From positions 248,001 through 312,000 of the forward strand of contig CAZALE010000002.1 in assembly GCA_964486055.1 (NCBI GenBank): 64,000 nt of DNA, in the 5' to 3' direction. How positions within the stretch are numbered: the first letter of the stretch is position 1; each line of letters begins with the position of its first letter. The DNA is from J014 sp964486055. Lineage in GTDB: Bacteria; Acidobacteriota; Blastocatellia; Pyrinomonadales; Pyrinomonadaceae. The position numbers and the translations under genes were made by a program. Positions 58,861 through 64,000 of this stretch are shown piece by piece. The notes beneath the pieces are model-generated. The model did no database searches, was not told the DNA's origin, and saw nothing but the letters and a program-made list of their open reading frames with translations.

Positions 58861-61257
58861 GTGATTAGTTTAAAACTAATGCTGAAAACTTCAAAATTTC
58901 CTTGTTTATTCTATTTAAGCATTCTATGCTTTTATGGTCTCGCACAGGAAATACCATCTCCGCAGAGGGTTCTGGGTTTTCAACCGACTACAGAGAGAAC
59001 CGTAGCAGATTGGCAACAGATAACTAATTATTTTAGCGAATTAGACAGAGCATCAGACCGCATATCGGTTAAACAAATAGGTAAAACAACTCTTGGAAGA
59101 GAGATGATTGCCGTTTTCATCTCTGACGCCAAGAACCTGCGCGAGATGGAGAAATATCGGCAAATTAACGTCAAGTTAGCCAATCCATCTGCTCTTAATG
59201 AAAAAGAGGCTGAGCTGTTAATAAAGGAAGGAAGAGCCATAGTAGCTATTTCATGCTCCATTCATTCGACAGAGATTGTAGCCTCTCAAATGTCAATGAA
59301 CTTGGCTTATGAATTAGCAAAAACAAAAGATCAAGAGTTGTTAGAGACGCTTCGAAACGTGATTTTAATTTTGATCCCATCAGCGAACCCAGATGGTATC
59401 GACATAGTAGCTAATTGGTATAGAAAAACTCTTAACACGAAGGCCGAGGGTACGAATCCTCCAGAGCTATATCACTTTTATGCAGGGCATGATAACAACC
59501 GTGATTGGTTCATGATGAATCTAGAGGAAACTAGAAATATTACAAAGCTTTTCTGGCAGGAATGGTTTCCTCACATAGTCTATGATGTTCACCAAATGGG
59601 ACAGAACGGCGTCAGATTTGTCGTACCACCATTTTACGATCCTCCGAACCCACGAATACCTCCTTCTATATTGAGAGAAGTTGGACTGCTCGGTTATAAG
59701 ATTGCGGCTGATTTACAGGCAAGGGGTATTGCCGGGGTTGCTACAAATGTTATATTCGACACATGGTGGCACGGTGGTTTCCGCTCAGCGCCGTACTATC
59801 ACAACTCTATCGGCATTCTCAGCGAGGCAGCAAGTGCAGATTTAATGACTCCTATCATCGTAAGCAAAGAGCAGTTGGAAAAAGCGGGAAGCGTCAGAGG
59901 ATTAAATTCGGTATTAGAAATTGCAACAAATCACCCTCAGCCATGGCAAGGTGGTTCTTGGGGACCAAAGCAAATAGCTGAAATGGAAATGATCGCCTCA
60001 ATGTCGGTATTAGAGATGGCATCTAAATTTCGAGAAAGATATCTTCGCCTTTTTTATCAAAATAACAAAGCTAATACAGTTCACAACGAAGATGAACCGC
60101 TAGCTTTTGTTCTCCCGGCTGGGCAACCAAACGCTGAAGTCCTATCCCGCTTTCTCGAGATCTTAATGTGGCAAGGAATTGAAATTTTCGAAATGACTGA
60201 GGAGGGTTACTTTGCAACTGACAAATCTAATAAACAAGATTTTCATGAAATGCCACTGGGTTCGTTCATAATCCTTACCAATCAACCCCAAAAAAATAAC
60301 ATACTTTCACTATTAGAAACACAAGTTTATCCGAACAGAATAGGTCCAAAAGGCGAAGCAGAACCCCCATACGATGTAACTGGATGGACCCTGCCACTAC
60401 AGATGGGAATAGAATGCCAACCTGTGTGGAATATTCGGAATTTTGAGCAATTTAGAGGGACTCTCAAAAAGTTGCAGAATATAAATCAAGCTCGCAGCGT
60501 TTTGAATCTAACACCTGTAAGCCGGGAATTTTCAAAATTACCTAATCCTTTGAGAACTAATCCAAGAATCGGCATATACAAAGGTTTTGTGCCATCAATG
60601 GATGAAGGTTGGACGAGATTTGTCCTTGATACTTTTCAAATTCCATTCCGCTCGATCTCAAATGCTGATTTTCAGAACAATCGTCTCGATGTGGATGCAA
60701 TAATCCTTCCATCTGAAGACAAAAACGTAATACTAAAAGGTTTCCGAAATAATAGATATCCAAAGGAATACATGGGAGGTATTGAAGAAACAGGATTAGA
60801 AAATCTAAAAAGCTTCGTGATGAGCGGAGGAAAACTCATTTGCTTCGATGCTGCGTGCGATCTAGTAATTGAGAGTTTCAAACTTCCGATAAGAGACGTT
60901 TTACAAAACTTAAAGAGAAATGAATTTTATAGTCCAGGCTCCATCGTAAAATTAGAAATTGATAAAACTTCACCAATTACGAGAGGGATCAGTAGCCAGC
61001 TACCTGCCTATTTTAATAATAGCGCCGCATACGAAGTAGACGACTTGCAGAAAGTTAAGATCATAGCAAGATACGCTGAAAAGGATACGTTGTTATCAGG
61101 TTGGATGCTCGGAGAGAAATATCTGAACGGTAAAGCTGCTTTACTAGAGGTCAATCATGGTAAAGGCAAGATAATATTATTCGCATTTAGACCTCAACAT
61201 CGCGGACAGACATTCGCTACATTTCCGCTGCTATTTAATTCTCTGGAGAAAGAGTGA
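58861..61257 (+). CDS. Secreted M14 family zinc carboxypeptidase
   Basis: 798 residues. A signal-like segment covers about 14-28 (CLFYLSILCFYGLAQ). The M14 site is visible as His135 and Glu138 in SIHSTEIVASQ, NPDGIDIVANWYRKTLN with the substrate-binding Asn/Arg region, and His244 in DVHQMGQNG as the third zinc ligand. The C-terminal 350 residues form an accessory domain. It degrades extracytoplasmic peptides. The start is GTG at 58861 with GGGAG 11 nt upstream; ATG 58879 is an alternative without Shine-Dalgarno. Confidence 0.9.
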   Translation: MISLKLMLKTSKFPCLFYLSILCFYGLAQEIPSPQRVLGFQPTTERTVADWQQITNYFSELDRASDRISVKQIGKTTLGREMIAVFISDAKNLREMEKYRQINVKLANPSALNEKEAELLIKEGRAIVAISCSIHSTEIVASQMSMNLAYELAKTKDQELLETLRNVILILIPSANPDGIDIVANWYRKTLNTKAEGTNPPELYHFYAGHDNNRDWFMMNLEETRNITKLFWQEWFPHIVYDVHQMGQNGVRFVVPPFYDPPNPRIPPSILREVGLLGYKIAADLQARGIAGVATNVIFDTWWHGGFRSAPYYHNSIGILSEAASADLMTPIIVSKEQLEKAGSVRGLNSVLEIATNHPQPWQGGSWGPKQIAEMEMIASMSVLEMASKFRERYLRLFYQNNKANTVHNEDEPLAFVLPAGQPNAEVLSRFLEILMWQGIEIFEMTEEGYFATDKSNKQDFHEMPLGSFIILTNQPQKNNILSLLETQVYPNRIGPKGEAEPPYDVTGWTLPLQMGIECQPVWNIRNFEQFRGTLKKLQNINQARSVLNLTPVSREFSKLPNPLRTNPRIGIYKGFVPSMDEGWTRFVLDTFQIPFRSISNADFQNNRLDVDAIILPSEDKNVILKGFRNNRYPKEYMGGIEETGLENLKSFVMSGGKLICFDAACDLVIESFKLPIRDVLQNLKRNEFYSPGSIVKLEIDKTSPITRGISSQLPAYFNNSAAYEVDDLQKVKIIARYAEKDTLLSGWMLGEKYLNGKAALLEVNHGKGKIILFAFRPQHRGQTFATFPLLFNSLEKE

Positions 61258-62234
61258 TGAAAGCCGTCTTTATCGAGAAATTTGGTGATATAAAAGGCTT
61301 GGGAATAAGGGAAGTAGAAATGCCACGAAAACCGATGAGCAGAGAAGCCCTAATCAGAGTGCATGCAGCTGGTCTTAATCGTGCTGATATACTTCAGCGA
61401 AAGGGTCTCTATCCTCCTCCGAAAGGTACGCCAGAGAGAATCCCGGGTCTGGAATTTGCCGGTGAAATAGTTGAGATAGGAAAGTCAGTAAAACGCTTTA
61501 AGCCAGGAGATAGAGTATTCGGGATCGCTTCGGGTGCTGCACAAGCCGAGTTCATAACTGTTCATGAGGGGCTATTGATGAAAATTCCAAGCATTCTAAA
61601 TTTCGTCGAGGCTGCCGCCATAGCTGAGGTTTTCATTACCGCACATGATGCTTTGTTTACGCTTGCCAGGATAAAAAAAGGCGAAAACATATTAATTCAT
61701 GCGGTTGGGTCTGGTGTAGGAACTGCCGCTCTTCAATTAGCTAAATTAGTAGGAGCAAATACTTTTGGCACGTCCCGCTCAACCGAAAAACTAAAAAAAT
61801 CTTTCGACATCGGCTTACAACATCCCATTTTAGCTGATCAAGAAACAGATTTTACAGAATACTTAAAGGCTTATGGTGGGGCCGATGTAGTCTTAGACCT
61901 GGTAGGGGCAGCATATTTTAATCAAAATTTAGAGGCACTTCGGCCTAAAGGACGACTCATTCTTGTTGGCTTAACGAGTGGATCCAAGGCAGAATTCAAT
62001 TTAGGTATTGCCCTGTCAAAACGTCTAAGAATTATTGGAACTGTCTTGCGATCGAGGAGTGTTGCCGAGAAATCAGCAGCTGTTAAAAAATTCTGCTCAT
62101 TTTTACGATTTTTCGAAACCGGCGAGCTGAAGCCCATAATCGACAGAGTATTTAAAATGCACGAAATTCGCCAAGCTCATGAGTACCTTGAGGCAAACAG
62201 GAACTTTGGAAAAGTAGTTTTAGAAATCTCCTAA
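61257..62234 (+). CDS. NAD(P)H-quinone oxidoreductase-like MDR protein (PIG3 type)
   Basis: 325 residues. N-terminal half: GLNRADILQRKGLYPPPKG and PGLEFAGEIVEIGKSV; Rossmann half: ILIHAVGSGVGTAALQLAKLVGA. This is the TP53I3/PIG3-like quinone oxidoreductase group. Its ATG overlaps the M14 stop (TGATG), so translation is coupled, although the M14 product is exported. No zinc ligands are evident. It is the third MDR in this window. Confidence 0.92.
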   Translation: MKAVFIEKFGDIKGLGIREVEMPRKPMSREALIRVHAAGLNRADILQRKGLYPPPKGTPERIPGLEFAGEIVEIGKSVKRFKPGDRVFGIASGAAQAEFITVHEGLLMKIPSILNFVEAAAIAEVFITAHDALFTLARIKKGENILIHAVGSGVGTAALQLAKLVGANTFGTSRSTEKLKKSFDIGLQHPILADQETDFTEYLKAYGGADVVLDLVGAAYFNQNLEALRPKGRLILVGLTSGSKAEFNLGIALSKRLRIIGTVLRSRSVAEKSAAVKKFCSFLRFFETGELKPIIDRVFKMHEIRQAHEYLEANRNFGKVVLEIS

Positions 62235-62357
62235 GAAAATCGCGCAAGCCCTCAATTACCAGCAGCGGTACTCTAACTATCAAAGTCTACTTAACCCTAT
62301 TCACTTCAAATTCCTCCATCTGCAAGCTTCCTCATGCTCGTTGCCATTTTGAAGATT

Positions 62358-62585
62358 TTATTGGGTTTCCTTCGACTCTGCTGATTCCTTCATTCTACAG
62401 GCTGCTTCGTCAGTAACAATACAAACGCCGTTTTGCCTCTCCTGCTCAAGCTTTCTAGACAAGTTCATAGCCTCTTGATAAGTTAAATGCTGTGCGATTA
62501 CGGAATCAAAGGTTATAACGGACCAACGTGGATCCTCAAGTTCCATTTCCTGCTGTGCTTGATTTCTCTGTTTTACATCCGTCAT
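62358..62585 (-). CDS. Small hypothetical protein
   Basis: 75 residues, unrecognised. N-terminus Gln-rich (VKQRNQAQQEMELEDPRWS), a central YQEAMNLSRKLEQERQNG helix, and two cysteines near the C-terminus (NGVCIVTDEAACRM). No membrane segment. It lies alone between two plus-strand genes; no Shine-Dalgarno is obvious. Confidence 0.5.
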   Translation of the reverse strand: MTDVKQRNQAQQEMELEDPRWSVITFDSVIAQHLTYQEAMNLSRKLEQERQNGVCIVTDEAACRMKESAESKETQ

Positions 62586-62647
62586 TGCTTGAACAAAAAT
62601 ACCTAGAGCTAATTGAATAAGAGAGATTCTAGCTTATAATTGCCAGT

Positions 62648-63712
62648 ATGGCAAGAAAAATATTCCTAACTGGCTTTCCAGGATTCATAGCGGAGAGATT
62701 AGTAAGAGAGCTAGCTCAAGCTGACGTAACTTTTTTTCTGCTGGTGCAACCTCAATTTATCGAAAAGGCCTCGAATGCGATCACGAAAATATCCAAGCTA
62801 ACGCAAGTAGATTCAACGAACTTTGAAGTTATACAGGGTGATATCACACTCAAAGATCTAGGTATTTCACCAACACAACTAGATCGCCTGATTTCTGAGG
62901 TTACGGAGGTTTTCCATCTAGCAGCCATCTACGATCTAGCTGTTCCTCGCAAACTAGGTTACAAAGTGAATGTTGAAGGCACTAAAAACGTGAACGAGTT
63001 CGTATGCAAACTGCGCAATTTGACTAGATATAACTATGTTTCCACTTGTTATGTGGCAGGAAAGCGGGAAGGGGTAATTCTCGAAACTGAATTACACCAT
63101 GAGGCAGGATTTAGAAATTTTTACGAGGAGACCAAATATCTCGCAGAAGTCGAGGTTGATAAGCTAAAGCCTACAGTGCCATTGACCATATTTCGTCCAT
63201 CTGTGGTCGTGGGCGATTCAAAAACAGGTGAAACAGCCAAGTATGATGGTATCTATTATGTAATTCATTACTATAGAAAATTTCCCTCTCTGCTCAGATT
63301 CTTCAACGTAGGTAATCTAGACGTAAGGTTAAACATAGTTCCCGTTGATTTTGTCGTCAAATCAATGGCAAAACTCTCAAAAGATGAATCTGCGATTGGA
63401 AAAACCTTGGCACTTGCTGATCCGTCACCATTAACAACTGAAGAAATATGCGAGGCCATAATCCAAGCAATATGTGATAAGGGCTCAATCTACACGCCTC
63501 CAGCTCCACTTATAAAATGGGTTCTGAATCTACCTTTTTCTCCTGCTCTAACGGGTCTACCTCATGTAGGTGTTCCTTACTTTTTCATTCAGCAAAGTTA
63601 TGATACCTCCATAGCCAGTTCACTACTTACAAAACATGACATATCGTGCCCAAACTTTAAAACCTATGTTAAGAATCTCGTAGACTTCGTAGAAAAACAT
63701 CCGAAGCTTTGA
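62648..63712 (+). CDS. SDR / thioester-reductase-like NAD(P)-dependent protein
   Basis: 354 residues. The cofactor motif is TGFPGFIAERL (8-18), the active site Ser/Thr is in YVSTCYVAGKR and Tyr159/Lys163 in YEETKYLAEVE, so the extended-SDR triad is complete. It belongs near the NAD-binding-4 (fatty-acyl reductase-like) group, which includes acyl-CoA or carrier-bound thioester reductases. The true substrate is unknown. It is followed 63 bp later by cstA. Confidence 0.88.
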   Translation: MARKIFLTGFPGFIAERLVRELAQADVTFFLLVQPQFIEKASNAITKISKLTQVDSTNFEVIQGDITLKDLGISPTQLDRLISEVTEVFHLAAIYDLAVPRKLGYKVNVEGTKNVNEFVCKLRNLTRYNYVSTCYVAGKREGVILETELHHEAGFRNFYEETKYLAEVEVDKLKPTVPLTIFRPSVVVGDSKTGETAKYDGIYYVIHYYRKFPSLLRFFNVGNLDVRLNIVPVDFVVKSMAKLSKDESAIGKTLALADPSPLTTEEICEAIIQAICDKGSIYTPPAPLIKWVLNLPFSPALTGLPHVGVPYFFIQQSYDTSIASSLLTKHDISCPNFKTYVKNLVDFVEKHPKL

Positions 63713-63775
63713 TTTTAATTTCATTTTTGCTTATATTTGCTTAGTCTAATATTCCATTATTTAGCGGCGACTTTT

Positions 63776-64000
63776 ATGTTGACTCTTTTATCGATAAGTT
63801 TTCTGCTGTGGCTATTTTTAGGTTATTTTGCCTATGGCAAATGGATATCAAGGCAACTAAAACCCGATGATTCCCGAATCACTCCAGCACAAGAGATAAA
63901 TGATGGAGAGGATTATGTTCCGACGAAGCCATTCTATTTGTTCGGTCAGCATTTCTCCGCAATAGCCGCTGCAGGGCCAATAGCAGGTCCAATTCTAGCC
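63776..64000 (+). CDS. cstA: Carbon starvation protein A (partial)
   Basis: The first 75 codons lie inside the window, starting at the ATG at 63776 and running off the right edge. They read a membrane helix (MLTLLSISFLLWLFLGYFA), a cytoplasmic linker and YVPTKPFYLFGQHFSAIAAAGPIAGP. The last stretch is the strongly conserved CstA start (FGHHFAAIAGAGPI-like). CstA takes up pyruvate or peptides. The rest lies beyond the window. Confidence 0.93.
   Translation, partial: MLTLLSISFLLWLFLGYFAYGKWISRQLKPDDSRITPAQEINDGEDYVPTKPFYLFGQHFSAIAAAGPIAGPILA

Noticed and set aside
1..64000. CRISPR arrays, insertion sequences, prophage, rRNA
   Set aside because: No spaced direct repeats, transposase or integrase motifs, or rRNA signatures were seen.

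Overview
The window looks like a piece of chromosome from a low-GC, Gram-negative-type bacterium, most probably an Acidobacteriota member (Blastocatellia-like; this placement is inference from gene content, no 16S is present). Pointers are lpxC and a 1,123-residue Oar-type TonB-dependent receptor with an N-terminal carboxypeptidase-regulatory domain, two secreted proteins of the VWFA-related type that is expanded in acidobacteria, a fused homocysteine methyltransferase/MTHFR, and several conserved but unnamed proteins. Coding is dense, intergenic spaces are AT-rich, and there are no rRNAs, insertion sequences, prophage genes or CRISPR arrays. It is mostly a housekeeping/metabolic region.

Layout. 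1-3.9 kb: VWFA-type protein (cut by the window edge), trmFO, gatB. 3.9-6.8 kb: secreted beta-helix protein; SbtA/SbtB-like bicarbonate transporter and its PII-like partner. 7-11.5 kb (minus): an fdhD - FdhF/YdeP-type molybdoenzyme - mobA - Dph6-like PP-loop ATPase operon. 11.8-15.3 kb: TonB-dependent receptor with an unusual start-stop leader and a terminator. 15.4-18 kb: coiled-coil/methyltransferase protein and lpxC. 18-21.8 kb: a tight plus-strand group of an unknown protein, an EVE protein, a circularly permuted ATP-grasp ligase, a Gfo/Idh/MocA oxidoreductase and a LITAF-like zinc-ribbon membrane protein. 22-23.9 kb: second VWFA protein and a membrane/coiled-coil protein. 24-30.9 kb: a long plus-strand run of thiG, a c-type cytochrome and mostly redox enzymes (SDR, two MDRs, O-methyltransferase, glutathione peroxidase, aldo/keto reductase, thioredoxin).

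30.9-36.9 kb: metHF fusion, thiS, an acidobacterial Ig-like protein, a DciA/DUF721 protein, maf, a thioredoxin-fold protein with both active-site cysteines lost, panC and a tRNA-Ala(CGC). 37-41.4 kb (minus): pyrE-truA-DUF952-uppS-asnB; a 100-N scaffold gap lies in the pyrE tail but is flanked by an identical 26-bp sequence, so it looks like an assembly artefact. 41.5-47.7 kb: DEDDh exonuclease, an active/inactive M16 peptidase pair, two small unknowns, a secreted phosphodiesterase and a LOG-family protein. 47.7-52.5 kb (minus): hrcA-grpE-dnaK-dnaJ. 52.6-56.8 kb: SprT-like protein, alkyltransferase-like protein, inositol-phosphate synthase, and a stand-alone Clp-D2-like AAA+ ATPase with its own promoter and terminator. 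56.9-64 kb: saccharopine-dehydrogenase-like enzyme, PlsC, M14 carboxypeptidase, a third MDR, an SDR and the start of cstA.

I did not find a clear-cut new defence or mobile system. The best leads are the ATP-grasp/EVE/oxidoreductase group, the start-stop leader of the receptor, a near-perfect 13-bp hairpin inside a quinone-reductase gene, the SbtAB pair with a hairpin over its ribosome-binding site, the cysteine-less thioredoxin-fold protein and the misassembled gap.
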